A stretch of 64,000 bases of DNA from positions 6,110 through 70,109 of the forward strand of contig CAZZAM010000016.1 in assembly GCA_964652775.1 (NCBI GenBank), written 5' to 3'. Positions within the stretch are counted from its first letter, which is position 1. Each line of letters starts with the position of its first letter. The DNA comes from UBA11346 sp038060575 (lineage in GTDB: Bacteria > Planctomycetota > UBA11346). Under the pieces are notes generated by a model. The model was given only the letters and a program-made list of their open reading frames with translations, was not told the DNA's origin and made no database searches. Position numbers and translations under genes: made by a program. This document shows positions 35,107-44,546 of the stretch, in pieces.

Positions 35107-35313
35107 CCTGGGATCGCCGACTTGGACTCCGCCGCCCACGCGCCCACTGGACNNNNNNNNNNACTTAGGGGGACATGCATCCCGCCGAGCTGTCGTCGGA
35201 TTTCGGTCTTAGCGTTCCTTTGTTGCGCAGCATTTTTTTCTCTCACCGCCTAGTTTCCGATACCCCGAAAATAAGCAAGCTTGCCGCGCCGTGGGAAACG
35301 CGGCGATCCCAGG
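35107..35313. repeat. 13-bp inverted repeat (R2) flanking an assembly gap
   Basis: CCTGGGATCGCCG (35107-35119) and its exact reverse complement CGGCGATCCCAGG (35301-35313) lie on either side of the gap. The right copy ends directly at the stop codon of the alpha/beta hydrolase gene. The CCTGGGA-CGCCG core recalls family R1. The rest of this intergenic stretch shows no gene. Confidence 0.6.
35153..35162. other. Assembly gap (10 N)
   Basis: Ten N between eno and the alpha/beta hydrolase gene, inside an inverted-repeat region. The flanks do not overlap visibly. Confidence 0.95.
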
Positions 35314-36147
35314 CTACGGCTCGCGTAGAAATTTCACGGCGTCATCAGCCACATCGTTGTGATCTGCCCCAGGAATCAATGTAAAACGAATCCAATCTGG
35401 ATGCTGTTCGGCCAGTTGTTGGCCCATCTCTGGGGGAATCATGTGGTCAATGTCACCATGAATGATGTCGACTGGTGGACGCGGTTTGTGAGCGGCAATC
35501 TCGTTGAGGCGGTCTTCGTTATCGAAGCGATGCCAAACCATCCAGCCCATGGGCCAGAACAGCACGTGGTGTACTTCCTGAACCATGGTCGTGAACGGTG
35601 CTACGAGGATGATGCGACGCACTGGATGTTGTGCTGCGTACTGCAGCACTGCGGCGGCGCCAAGGGAGTGACCGAAGACTCCGAGGCGTTGGTCGATCTG
35701 CTCTTGGGTTAGGTTCAGATGCTGGCGCAGCGCTTCGACCGCGGCTTCACTGGCACGCAGAATCCGCGCTGGTGTGCAGGAGCCTTCACTGAATCCGTAT
35801 CCTGGATAATCCAATAAGAGAAATCCGGCGTGCAGATCGGGTGCAGTCGCCAGGAAATCCGGCCACGTCAAGGCTACGCCGCCGTTGCCGCTGCATACCA
35901 ACCAGAGTCGGTCAGGCGCTCCGCCGGCTGCCGGCCGCTGGTAGAATGACACCTGCTTGCCCTGGTCAGTCTCATAGCGAAGTGGTTCGAGGGTTGGCGG
36001 CAGACGATCCCACATGACCTGCGCATAACGGGGCGCTGGATAGATCAGACGCCCCTGACATGCCGTCAGTCCCAAACAGACCACGGCGAGGGGCGCGGCG
36101 ACGAACAGGGTTGCTGCTCGCTTGAGGCGGCTGCGGTTCAGGCTCAT
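35314..36147 (-). CDS. Alpha/beta hydrolase lipoprotein
   Basis: A 277-residue hydrolase with a lipoprotein signal (hydrophobic stretch then LTAC, so Cys30 would be lipidated). The alpha/beta hydrolase triad is visible: nucleophile Ser in GHSLGAA, the acid in IIHGDIDHMIPPE, and His in PGADHNDV. LLDYPGYGFSEG before the nucleophile is typical of the BEM46-like/serine aminopeptidase group. The substrate is unknown. ATG 36147 is divergent from purH with about 50 bp between starts, so the two promoters must overlap or lie within the genes. Confidence 0.87.
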   Translation of the reverse strand: MSLNRSRLKRAATLFVAAPLAVVCLGLTACQGRLIYPAPRYAQVMWDRLPPTLEPLRYETDQGKQVSFYQRPAAGGAPDRLWLVCSGNGGVALTWPDFLATAPDLHAGFLLLDYPGYGFSEGSCTPARILRASEAAVEALRQHLNLTQEQIDQRLGVFGHSLGAAAVLQYAAQHPVRRIILVAPFTTMVQEVHHVLFWPMGWMVWHRFDNEDRLNEIAAHKPRPPVDIIHGDIDHMIPPEMGQQLAEQHPDWIRFTLIPGADHNDVADDAVKFLREP

Positions 36148-36200
36148 GGGACTTGCCGATCCATGGTCAGCGCGAGCATGCCGACCTTCCGGAGATTCCC

Positions 36201-37772
36201 ATGCCCATTCGCCGCGCCCTCCTGTCGGTGTTCGATAAGGCTGGAATCGTTGATTTTGCCATGCAGTTGAGCCGACGCGGGGTCGAACTGCTATCCACCG
36301 GTGGAACCTACAAGGCGTTGAAGGACGCTGGTCTGCCAGTCACCGAAGTCGCTGAGTACACGGGTTTTCCTGAAATGATGGACGGTCGGGTCAAGACTTT
36401 GCACCCCAAGATCCACGGTGGATTGCTGTGTGTGCGCGAGGACGCCCACCATGTCGCGGCGGCGAAGGCCAACGGCATTGGCATGATTGATCTGGTGGTG
36501 GTGAATCTCTATCCGTTCGAGGCGACCTGCGACAAGTCTGGCGTGACGCTGGAAGACAAAATCGAGAAGATCGACATCGGCGGTCCGTCGATGCTGCGCA
36601 GTGCGGCGAAGAATCACCGCTACGTCACGGTCATGGTTGATCCTACCGACTATGCGCGTTGTCTGATCGAGATGGACGCCAACGCTGGCGACACGACGAT
36701 GGCCTTTCGCGAGCGCTGCGCGCGCACGGTCTTCCGCACGACGGCGCGTTACGATGCGTTGATCGCTGACGAGTTGACGCGCATTGCCGGAAGTCCGGCT
36801 GACGAAGCATTCCCAGCTGAGTTCGCCGTGCCGGCCAAAAAGGTTCAGGATCTACGTTACGGTGAGAATCCCCATCAGCGCGCCGCCCTGTATGACGTGC
36901 GTCTGCCCGGCGCGAACGGCGTGACCAAGCTCAAGCAGCTCAACGGCAAAGAGCTGAGCTATAACAATCTCATGGACGCCGATGGCGCCTGGCGCTTGGT
37001 AACCGAGTTCGCCGAGCCGGCTTGTGCGATCATCAAGCACGCCAATCCGTGTGGTTGCGCAGCAGCCAAGGATCTCGCGAGTGCATTCGCGCGCGCCTAT
37101 GACGGCGATCCGCAGGCGGCATTTGGCGGTATTATTGCGCTGAATCGTGAAGTTGATGCAGCGACGGCTGAAACCATGGTGCCGCGTCAATTCGTCGAGG
37201 TCGTGATTGCTCCATCCTACACCGCCGAGGCGTTGACCATCCTGACCACCAAGCCAAAGTGGAAGGCGAACGTGCGGTTACTTGCTGTTGGCACTCCTGG
37301 CCCGATTCCGGCTGGCGCGCGTTATCTCAAGAACGTGCTCGGTGGCGTGCTGGTGCAGGACTACGACACGTTGGGTTGGGATCCGGCAAAACTCCAGACA
37401 GTTACCAAGCGCGCTCCGACCGCAGCTGAACTTGCTGACCTCGCGTTTGCGTGGCCAGTCGTGAAACATCTATCATCGAACGCGATCTGCATCATCAAAG
37501 ATCGTGAGTTGGTCGGCTCCGGTGCCGGACAAATGTCACGCGTGAACAGCACCGATATCGCTGTGCGACTCGCGGGCGCGCGCGCCCATGGTGCGGTTGC
37601 GGCCAGCGACGCGTTCTTCCCATTTCCCGATGGACCGCAGAAACTAATCGATGCTGGTATCACCGCGATCGTTCAGCCTGGCGGCAGCAAAGGCGATCCA
37701 GCCGTGATCGAAGCCTGCGACAAGGCTGGCATTGCGATGGTATTCACCGGCGTGCGCCACTTTAGGCACTGA
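36201..37772 (+). CDS. purH: Bifunctional AICAR transformylase / IMP cyclohydrolase
   Basis: Carries out the last two steps of IMP synthesis in purine biosynthesis. 523 residues, the normal length. The N-terminal MGS-like cyclohydrolase domain includes LLSTGGTYKAL and VKTLHPKIHGGLL. The C-terminal transformylase domain has DLRYGENPHQ, KHANPCGCA, the region around SSNAICI and the conserved end PGGSKGDPAVIEACDKAGI. ATG 36201 follows GGAG and starts MPIRRALLSVFDKAG; an in-frame ATG 48 bp upstream is rejected. No other purine gene is adjacent. Convergent with the deacetylase gene. Confidence 0.97.
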   Translation: MPIRRALLSVFDKAGIVDFAMQLSRRGVELLSTGGTYKALKDAGLPVTEVAEYTGFPEMMDGRVKTLHPKIHGGLLCVREDAHHVAAAKANGIGMIDLVVVNLYPFEATCDKSGVTLEDKIEKIDIGGPSMLRSAAKNHRYVTVMVDPTDYARCLIEMDANAGDTTMAFRERCARTVFRTTARYDALIADELTRIAGSPADEAFPAEFAVPAKKVQDLRYGENPHQRAALYDVRLPGANGVTKLKQLNGKELSYNNLMDADGAWRLVTEFAEPACAIIKHANPCGCAAAKDLASAFARAYDGDPQAAFGGIIALNREVDAATAETMVPRQFVEVVIAPSYTAEALTILTTKPKWKANVRLLAVGTPGPIPAGARYLKNVLGGVLVQDYDTLGWDPAKLQTVTKRAPTAAELADLAFAWPVVKHLSSNAICIIKDRELVGSGAGQMSRVNSTDIAVRLAGARAHGAVAASDAFFPFPDGPQKLIDAGITAIVQPGGSKGDPAVIEACDKAGIAMVFTGVRHFRH

Positions 37773-37791
37773 AAATTTTGGTGTGGCGTGG

Positions 37792-38919
37792 TTACTTGGC
37801 CTGTGGACGGATTGTTGCTTCGCCGCGATCGGGAACGACATCGACCATAGCGAAGCGGTGGCCATTGTGCTCGACCACGCTGGCGCGCAGTGGCTTGCCG
37901 CCCTGCGTGGCAGCAACGGCGGTCCAGGCATCGGGAACACGCAGTCGGATGGTGAGGGGAAAGTCGTACCAGTCGTCGTACATGCGATCGGTGAGCAGCA
38001 GGGTGATCGCGGTGGCCGTACTATTGGTTACCTGCAGCTTCGCGGTGTCTCGCTCTTGGCCGTAGAGCGCGGCCTCCCTGAATAGTGCTACCCATATCTC
38101 CGACTCGTGCGCTTTTATGGTATCGAGCATGGTGATCACGGCCGGCATGATGGTCTTTTGGATGTCGGGATTCCAGGCCACGCCATGGAAGTGGGTGCAG
38201 TACCAACCGCGATAGTTTCTCGCCTTGGGATTGAGGAGGGGAAGCATGCTGGCCCAATCACCTTTGCCGCCAATCGGGACATTGACGAGGGCGCCATCAC
38301 CCACCGAATGGACATCGAACCAGTTTGGCCGCGGACCATTGGTCGTGCCGATGGTCCCCCGGGCGCCGATGTGGTGCCGCGCCGCTGCCACCGGATCGTT
38401 GGGTAGGCCACCTCCGGGATAGGCTAGGGTGAGCGGCCGGGTGCCTTTGAGGTTTTCGGTTAGGGGCGGGATGGCTTGGACATAGTCGTCTTCGGCCGAC
38501 AGGTTTGCCTCTTTGCTGCGGTGGGTCATGGAATGCGATTGCACATCATGCCCTGCCGCCAGGAGTGCCTGGAAATCAGCCCAGTTGCCACTGAATCCAG
38601 GATTGATGGAATTCACCAGGCCGCCCACGATCGCGAACCACGTGAAACGGAAGCCGTACTTCCGGCCCTGCTCCAGCCACCAGGCATGGTCGGGTCGGGT
38701 ATTGTCGTCGATAGTAATTGAGAAGGCGAGGGTCTTGTCATCTTTCCACAGGCACACCACTGCTTGGCCGACCTCGGCCGGCCAGATGCGCTCAGTTACC
38801 AGCGGCGTTAGTTCCGTATTGGGGAAGTCGGCAAGGTTGCGGTAGTCATTGCGCGTCTCTCCAGCGACCAAGCCAGTGCAGATGCAGCTAACGAGGATGA
38901 GGTGACGGGCGATGTGCAT
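37792..38919 (-). CDS. Secreted NodB-like polysaccharide deacetylase
   Basis: A 375-residue protein with a signal peptide (MHIARHLILVSCICTGLVAG). A NodB-type domain is suggested by SITIDDN, in place of the usual TFDDG, and by the metal-binding pair in HDVQSHSMTHRS (HxxxH). LTLAYPGGG stands where family members have RxPxG. A C-terminal beta-rich region of about 80 residues follows. It may remove N- or O-acetyl groups from a carbohydrate, but the altered first motif makes the activity uncertain. Start ATG 38919. It lies 93 bp downstream of the GH2 gene on the same strand, hinting at a shared glycan-degradation role. Confidence 0.75.
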   Translation of the reverse strand: MHIARHLILVSCICTGLVAGETRNDYRNLADFPNTELTPLVTERIWPAEVGQAVVCLWKDDKTLAFSITIDDNTRPDHAWWLEQGRKYGFRFTWFAIVGGLVNSINPGFSGNWADFQALLAAGHDVQSHSMTHRSKEANLSAEDDYVQAIPPLTENLKGTRPLTLAYPGGGLPNDPVAAARHHIGARGTIGTTNGPRPNWFDVHSVGDGALVNVPIGGKGDWASMLPLLNPKARNYRGWYCTHFHGVAWNPDIQKTIMPAVITMLDTIKAHESEIWVALFREAALYGQERDTAKLQVTNSTATAITLLLTDRMYDDWYDFPLTIRLRVPDAWTAVAATQGGKPLRASVVEHNGHRFAMVDVVPDRGEATIRPQAK

Positions 38920-39012
38920 GGTGAGAATCTCGTGGTGTCGGTTGTGAGGCCGTCGAGAGATTGCCCAGCGAAAAATCACCGTGTACCACGTGGTTGATGG
39001 GTTAGCCCCGCA

Positions 39013-41511
39013 TCAGTACGTCTGTCGTAGGTGCTTGACCTGCACCGTACCATTACCAATCGCAACGGCTTTCCCGTGCTGATCGCGCCGAGTCAGGGTG
39101 CGCGGTCGGCCAGGCAGCAGCGTGAAACTGTTGTCGCAGAACTCGCCCGGCAACCCGTCGACCGAAGCCATGACGAAGAACGCTGGTTTATCTGCAGTCA
39201 GCGTGACGTTTGCGCCGTCGACCGTGGTGGTGACTTGGGCCTCGGCCAAGCGGCAGGACTTCCAGAGGGCGAATACGTGCGTGTTCGTATGCGTGACTGC
39301 GGCGCCGCCAATCGTTCCTTTCAGTGTAACATTGAGGAATCGATTGCTGCGTGATTGGTCATCCGGACAGAAGTGGGCAACTGGCCAAGAGCCGATCTGC
39401 AGTGCTGATCCAGCGGCAATCTGCGTGTGTTTTGTCTCATTGGCTATGGGTGTTCCATCGAAACCAAAGGTGGCAAGCTCGACGGTAATTTCGCCTGCAT
39501 CGGGTAGATCGTTGATCGCCCAGACTTCGACGAATTCCTTGCCGTCGACGGCTGGCTTCTGGAAGGCGACCACCGCCACCGGGGCGTTGAAGCGTCGCGC
39601 GTGATGATTAAGTTGCTTCCAGCGTCCGCCGTATTCGACACTCGCCCAACTGGCGACTGGCCAGATGTCATTGAGTTGCCAGTACAAGGTGCCCATGCAT
39701 TGCGGGCGCAGGCTGCGCCAGTACTCGACTGCTGTCTTGATCGCTAAGGATTGCTGAACTTGCGACAGGTAGAGGGTGTTCTCGAACCCGACTGGCATGC
39801 GAAACAGACGCGAGAACATTTCATTGATGCGACGATTGCCGCCACCGTTGCGCTGGTGCCACTCCATTGTCGGCGCGGTGATGTTGAAGTCCTCCGGCGG
39901 ACAGTAACTGCGTACCGACTCCATGCTGTTGAACGACTGATAGCCGAACTCGGAGCAGAAGCGCGGCTTCACTTGATAGTAGGCGTCGAAGGATTTTGAT
40001 TCGTGCCATACCGACCAGTAATGCATGTCGCCCCAGCCGTCTTTGTGCCAGGTGTCACTGAAGTCGCCTGGACCGGCGCAGGGAGAACTCGGCCAGTACG
40101 TGCGCGTCGGATCGGCTTCGCGCGCAGCATTTCCACGGGCCTGGTCGAGCAGCACCCAATCGACCAGATAGCGATCGCGACTTTCCTTGGATTCCTTGAA
40201 CCAGCCCAAGGCACCGACGCATTCATTATCGCCACACCACAGCGCGATGCTGGCGTGATCACGCAGTCGCTTGACTTGATAGGTGGTTTCAGCGCGAATT
40301 TCCGCCAAGAAGGCGGTGTCGGCTGGATACAACGCACAACTAAACATGAAGTCGTGCCATAACAGGATGCCGTGTTCGTCGCACAGATCGTAGAAGCGGT
40401 CGGCCTCGAATTGTCCACCGCCCCAGACCCGCAGCATGTTCATGTGCGCCGCCTTTGCGCTCAGGATCAGGCTTTCGTACTGTGCTTCTTGGCGAGCTGG
40501 GAATGCGTCGCAGGGAATCCAGTTGGCACCTTTGCAGAAGATGTCGCGGTCATTGATCCGGACGGTCACCGGTCTACCGATGGCGTCGGCTTCGTTGATG
40601 AGTTCCAGTTTGCGGAGGCCAATGCGCTTGCGCACGACTTCATCGCCGACGCGCACGACCAGATCGTAGAGTGGTTGGGCACCGTGACCATTCGGCCACC
40701 ACAAACGCGGATTGCGGATTTCAACGGTGCAATTGGCGCGATTGTCACCCGGCTGCACAGTGACTGGTGCTTCGACCACTTGTCCATCCAGCTCGACGTG
40801 GAGAACGCTGCAGCCGGCAGTCGGGGCATGGATCTCGGCGGTCACCTGAACGCGGACGAGTCCGGCGCTGTGTTCTTGTACGGTGGTGACGTGGTCGATT
40901 CGGGCGGTGCGAACGACACGGATACTCAGATCGCCGAGGACCGCGTAACTCATGATCGGAATTCCCCAATCCCATCCGGGGTGGCAGGCCGGCTTGCGGA
41001 TCAAGTTCCAGTTCGGGATTTTTGGACCGTCGCCAGGATTGAACATGTGCGGTATGGGATAGCTGAGCTTGGCGGCGCGATCCTTGATCTCGCGAACACT
41101 GGAACGGAAACGAAGCTCGATGTTGTTTTCACCGGGGCGCAGCAGGTGACGAATGTCATAGCGCCAGCGCCGGAAGTGATTGGCCGCTTCGCCTGCAGTC
41201 TGGCCGTTGATCAACACGGTGCAGAACGTGTCGATGAGATCGGCGTTCAGGTAGATCGACGGCGCCTGCAGTTGTGCTGCGCTGATCTGAAAGGTGCGCG
41301 TGACAACCCAATCGCGCTCACCGACCCACTGCACCTGCTTTTCGTTATCGCCCCAGAACGGATCGGGGATGAGCTTGGCCGCCAGCAACGCGCTGTGCAC
41401 GTCACCGGGCAACGACAGGGGGCAGGCATTGCCGCCATCGGCATCGTGCAATTGCCAGGTTCCGGCGAGATTGATGAGGGAATCGGCGTCATGTGACGTT
41501 GAGGTGGTCAT
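39013..41511 (-). CDS. Glycoside hydrolase family 2, beta-mannosidase-like
   Basis: An 832-residue GH2 enzyme that probably removes terminal beta-linked mannose. It starts with a jelly-roll sugar-binding domain (LAGTWQLHDADGG, then RDWVVTRTFQI), then immunoglobulin-like and TIM-barrel domains. Beta-mannosidase features include NMLRVWGGGQFEADRFYDLC, the acid/base Glu in LWCGDNEC (usually GNNE), and the nucleophile Glu in RFCSEFGYQSF. There is no signal peptide, so it is likely cytosolic and acts on imported oligosaccharides. Divergent from an AraC regulator 77 bp away, which probably controls it. Confidence 0.92.
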   Translation of the reverse strand: MTTSTSHDADSLINLAGTWQLHDADGGNACPLSLPGDVHSALLAAKLIPDPFWGDNEKQVQWVGERDWVVTRTFQISAAQLQAPSIYLNADLIDTFCTVLINGQTAGEAANHFRRWRYDIRHLLRPGENNIELRFRSSVREIKDRAAKLSYPIPHMFNPGDGPKIPNWNLIRKPACHPGWDWGIPIMSYAVLGDLSIRVVRTARIDHVTTVQEHSAGLVRVQVTAEIHAPTAGCSVLHVELDGQVVEAPVTVQPGDNRANCTVEIRNPRLWWPNGHGAQPLYDLVVRVGDEVVRKRIGLRKLELINEADAIGRPVTVRINDRDIFCKGANWIPCDAFPARQEAQYESLILSAKAAHMNMLRVWGGGQFEADRFYDLCDEHGILLWHDFMFSCALYPADTAFLAEIRAETTYQVKRLRDHASIALWCGDNECVGALGWFKESKESRDRYLVDWVLLDQARGNAAREADPTRTYWPSSPCAGPGDFSDTWHKDGWGDMHYWSVWHESKSFDAYYQVKPRFCSEFGYQSFNSMESVRSYCPPEDFNITAPTMEWHQRNGGGNRRINEMFSRLFRMPVGFENTLYLSQVQQSLAIKTAVEYWRSLRPQCMGTLYWQLNDIWPVASWASVEYGGRWKQLNHHARRFNAPVAVVAFQKPAVDGKEFVEVWAINDLPDAGEITVELATFGFDGTPIANETKHTQIAAGSALQIGSWPVAHFCPDDQSRSNRFLNVTLKGTIGGAAVTHTNTHVFALWKSCRLAEAQVTTTVDGANVTLTADKPAFFVMASVDGLPGEFCDNSFTLLPGRPRTLTRRDQHGKAVAIGNGTVQVKHLRQTY

Positions 41512-41587
41512 GCGGGCAGCCTAGCGAGGGCAGGCGGCTGTCTTGTTCTCGGTTGACCGTGACTTGAACTCCTTTGATCTACGGACC

Positions 41588-42418
41588 ATGCTCACTCTGG
41601 AATGCACCAGCGTCGTTGGACCTAGTCCCTATTCGCTCCACATCATGGATCAGGCGCAGCCGTGGCGGTATCCGGTACACAGCCATCGTGAATTTGGCGA
41701 CCTGCTGTTGGTAGAACGCGGCCAGCTGAACCAGCGGATCAATGGCGAGCAGATGATCCTGCATGCCGGCGAGCTAGTGTTGGTCAGGCCCAGGGACCAG
41801 CACGAGCTGTGGGGTAACAACTTCCGGTTCCTGAACTTAAACCTGCCCAGTGGCGAGTGGGATCGTCTCGCTGTGTTCGCCGGCGACGCATTGCCGATGG
41901 CTGATCTCATGAAACGGAAACGGACTCCGCGCACGGCGCTCTCGGTTGGGAACCAGCGCGAGATCCTGGATGACCTGGCTGGGCTGATTGCGCATCAGGG
42001 CGAGGACGGTGCGCGTCTGTTGCTTGCGCGATTTTGTATGCGTTGGCTTCCGCACCTGGCAAAACCCACGGGCAAGGGCGCGTCCGGCAGCGGTCCGTCG
42101 TGGCTGAGTCCACTGCTACGTCACATCGAAACGGGAATCGGGCGTGGCTTGTCCGTTGCTGATCTTCCTCGTCACGCTGGAGTCGGTCAGGAACATCTCG
42201 CGCGCAGCTTCCGTCGTCATGTGGGAACAACGCCGAGTCAGTATCTTAATCGTGTGCGCTTGCGGCTTGCTGCGTTGCGTCTGGCGCGGACCGGCGAATC
42301 GATCATCGACATCGGATATGCGCTGGGGTTTCACAGTCCGAGTTACTTTTATCGTCTGTTTGCGCGGACTTATGGCGTGCCACCGGCTGCGTATCGGCGT
42401 CGGCATCGGTTGCCGTGA
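41588..42418 (+). CDS. AraC-family transcriptional regulator
   Basis: A 276-residue regulator with an N-terminal cupin-like sensing region (SHREFGDLLLVERGQLNQRI, then HAGELVLVRPRDQHE) and a C-terminal pair of helix-turn-helices ending LGFHSPSYFYRLFARTYGVP, the AraC signature. The domain order matches sugar-responsive AraC activators. ATG 41588 is chosen; an in-frame TTG lies at 41543. Divergently placed next to the beta-mannosidase-like GH2 gene, so it is a likely local activator responding to a mannoside (inference). Confidence 0.9.
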   Translation: MLTLECTSVVGPSPYSLHIMDQAQPWRYPVHSHREFGDLLLVERGQLNQRINGEQMILHAGELVLVRPRDQHELWGNNFRFLNLNLPSGEWDRLAVFAGDALPMADLMKRKRTPRTALSVGNQREILDDLAGLIAHQGEDGARLLLARFCMRWLPHLAKPTGKGASGSGPSWLSPLLRHIETGIGRGLSVADLPRHAGVGQEHLARSFRRHVGTTPSQYLNRVRLRLAALRLARTGESIIDIGYALGFHSPSYFYRLFARTYGVPPAAYRRRHRLP

Positions 42419-42435
42419 GATGATATAACCGCCTG

Positions 42436-44505
42436 CTATGGCCCCGTCGGTAATTCGCTGGGTGACTGTGCAGTTCGTTCTGGCCAATTGGCAATAACTT
42501 GAACTGGTGAGAGTTCAATTGGTCCCCCGTCAGACACCACGTCTAAACGTACTTTTTCAAGTGTACTACCAGGGGAAATAGCGCCTTCGAAACGCATGGA
42601 AACAACTTGCAGGACCTGAGATTCACCTCGTCGCTTTGCATCCGAACTACGTTTGCATCGGGTGACGTACGTCTTTCCATCAGAAAAGATCCACCATGCT
42701 TCAAGGTAGGTGTTATTTGGCCCTAGGTTTGCATAATCGGTCCATGTCACTGAAGTTCGCAGAGTCCAATCTACCCCAGTTGGTAGTTGTTGGCCTGGAG
42801 GTAGACCTCCAGATACAGCAGACGCCATATCCGTAGTAATAGTTCGTGCGGTTTCGCGGAGGGAATGCGAACCGCCAAAGGACGATCGTAATCTAGCGCT
42901 CGCTCCGTTTTGTATCCCCCATTCTGTACTCTCAAATACGATTGGTGCCTTGCCGGATACAAGAGAGATCGCGTTGGATTCGTTGTTACTAAGCGATCTC
43001 GGTAGGGAAACGGAATTCCAATAAAGTGTAAGAGTGATTAAAGAGGGAATTAACAGTATGACGACAAGCAAAGCACGCTTTCGTCGTATCTCAATTGACA
43101 ACGATGCATAATGCAGACTCAGTTGTTGCATGTTGAACGCACTGGAGGCGTAGATGAGCAAGAACAGCGCAGCGACGATGGCTGTCCAGTGACTGTGCCA
43201 GCACCATGGCACGACAAGGATGGCGGCAATGCCACCGACGACGGCCAGTGGTAGCCATAGTCGGAGCAGCAGACTAATTCCGCCAATCAGCAAGCCTGCG
43301 CTCGCAGCGAGCGTCAGTTCGCGCAGGTTTGCTGGTAGAGCGGGGTTTGGAGCAGCAAGGAATACCCAGGTCGATACCAGCACGCCAGCAATCAGCAGCC
43401 AGACACCGCTTTGGTATAGTTTTTTACTCCCGTCATGTGGGGATTCTACGAGATCGGTCGCCTTGTGGCGCTGAACGCCATGCAGGCCAATGTCTACGAC
43501 TTCGTCGCCGTCTTCTACATGAATGCCGTGCAATCCGATATCGACTCGACGTGGGCCTTTGTTGCGCTGTGTCTTCGGGTTCGCAGTTGAATCAGGCTCG
43601 CCCTGCGTCGGTATCTCTGTTTTTGCATGTGCGGAATCCATCGCCTTCCGCACTTCATCCGCTGATTGCCAGCGTTGATCTGGCTGTCGCTCGAGACTCT
43701 TGTGGACGACGTCGTCGAGACGCGCGTCGACCCCAGCGGTCTGTGACGGCGGCGCAAATCGCCCAAGCGGCAGACCGCCCGTGAGCATTTCATAGATAAC
43801 AACACCAAGCGCGTAAATATCAGCGCGATGATCGACGGTTGGCGATCCTTCGATCTGCTCTGGTGCCATGTAGTGCAGTGTGCCCATGACCGTACCAGTT
43901 GCGGTCAGGCTACTGCTGTCGTTGCGCAGTTTGGCGAGGCCAAAGTCGGCGATGTGGGCGCGACCGTGGCTGTCGATGAGGATATTTTCGGGCTTGAGAT
44001 CGCGGTGGACGACGCCGGCACCGTGCGCGTGAGCAAGCGCATCGCAGAGCTGTGGCACAATCTTGATGGCTTCGGTGGTCGAGAGTTTGCCGGTGCGCAG
44101 CACTTCGCGTAACGTCGCACCGTCGACCAATTCCATGACCAACCACAGCCACGGTCCAGTCTGGCCGAAGTCGTAGAGGCGGACAATCGCTGGATGATCA
44201 AGGCGGGCCATGGCCCGGGCCTCGCGTGAGAAGCGTTCGGCAAATGCGGGATCGGCGCCGCGTTCCGGGGCAAGAATCTTCAGTGCAACCGGTCGGTCGA
44301 GGTGGGTCTGCCGCGCGCGATAGACCGCGCCCATGCCACCGACGCCGATCAGGGCTTGGACTTCAATATTGGGAATGCCGGTCAGCTCTTCGACGGTTGG
44401 TGGGGTCCAATGATTGGCTGGCGTAGTCACCGTGATGCCCAGGCCCAATAAGCGGGCTGGGTCGTCTCCCGCAGGGGGTACAGGTGGGGTGGCTGGGTCG
44501 GTCAT
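42436..44505 (-). CDS. Membrane Ser/Thr protein kinase
   Basis: A 689-residue Hanks-type kinase. Kinase domain about 48-310: glycine loop IGVGGMGAVYRA, ATP lysine in VALKIL (75), catalytic HRDLKPEN (Asp169), DFG at 187-189, and APE in HYMAPEQIEG. A linker follows that contains VDIGLHG twice, 18 residues apart (VDIGLHGIHVEDGDEV, then VDIGLHGVQ). Several membrane helices lie at about 365-480, then a C-terminal region with no recognised domain, presumably extracytoplasmic. The C-terminal half is visibly less GC-rich than the kinase half. It lies 41 bp downstream of an ECF sigma factor on the same strand, an arrangement in which the kinase may control the sigma factor. Confidence 0.92.
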   Translation of the reverse strand: MTDPATPPVPPAGDDPARLLGLGITVTTPANHWTPPTVEELTGIPNIEVQALIGVGGMGAVYRARQTHLDRPVALKILAPERGADPAFAERFSREARAMARLDHPAIVRLYDFGQTGPWLWLVMELVDGATLREVLRTGKLSTTEAIKIVPQLCDALAHAHGAGVVHRDLKPENILIDSHGRAHIADFGLAKLRNDSSSLTATGTVMGTLHYMAPEQIEGSPTVDHRADIYALGVVIYEMLTGGLPLGRFAPPSQTAGVDARLDDVVHKSLERQPDQRWQSADEVRKAMDSAHAKTEIPTQGEPDSTANPKTQRNKGPRRVDIGLHGIHVEDGDEVVDIGLHGVQRHKATDLVESPHDGSKKLYQSGVWLLIAGVLVSTWVFLAAPNPALPANLRELTLAASAGLLIGGISLLLRLWLPLAVVGGIAAILVVPWCWHSHWTAIVAALFLLIYASSAFNMQQLSLHYASLSIEIRRKRALLVVILLIPSLITLTLYWNSVSLPRSLSNNESNAISLVSGKAPIVFESTEWGIQNGASARLRSSFGGSHSLRETARTITTDMASAVSGGLPPGQQLPTGVDWTLRTSVTWTDYANLGPNNTYLEAWWIFSDGKTYVTRCKRSSDAKRRGESQVLQVVSMRFEGAISPGSTLEKVRLDVVSDGGPIELSPVQVIANWPERTAQSPSELPTGP

Positions 44506-44546
44506 GGGTGGTCCTCAACCATGTCTTCCGAATCTCCGATCGCCAG

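Noticed and set aside
40372..41496. 374-codon plus-strand open frame over the GH2 gene
   Set aside because: Antisense to a well-supported glycosidase with conserved catalytic motifs.
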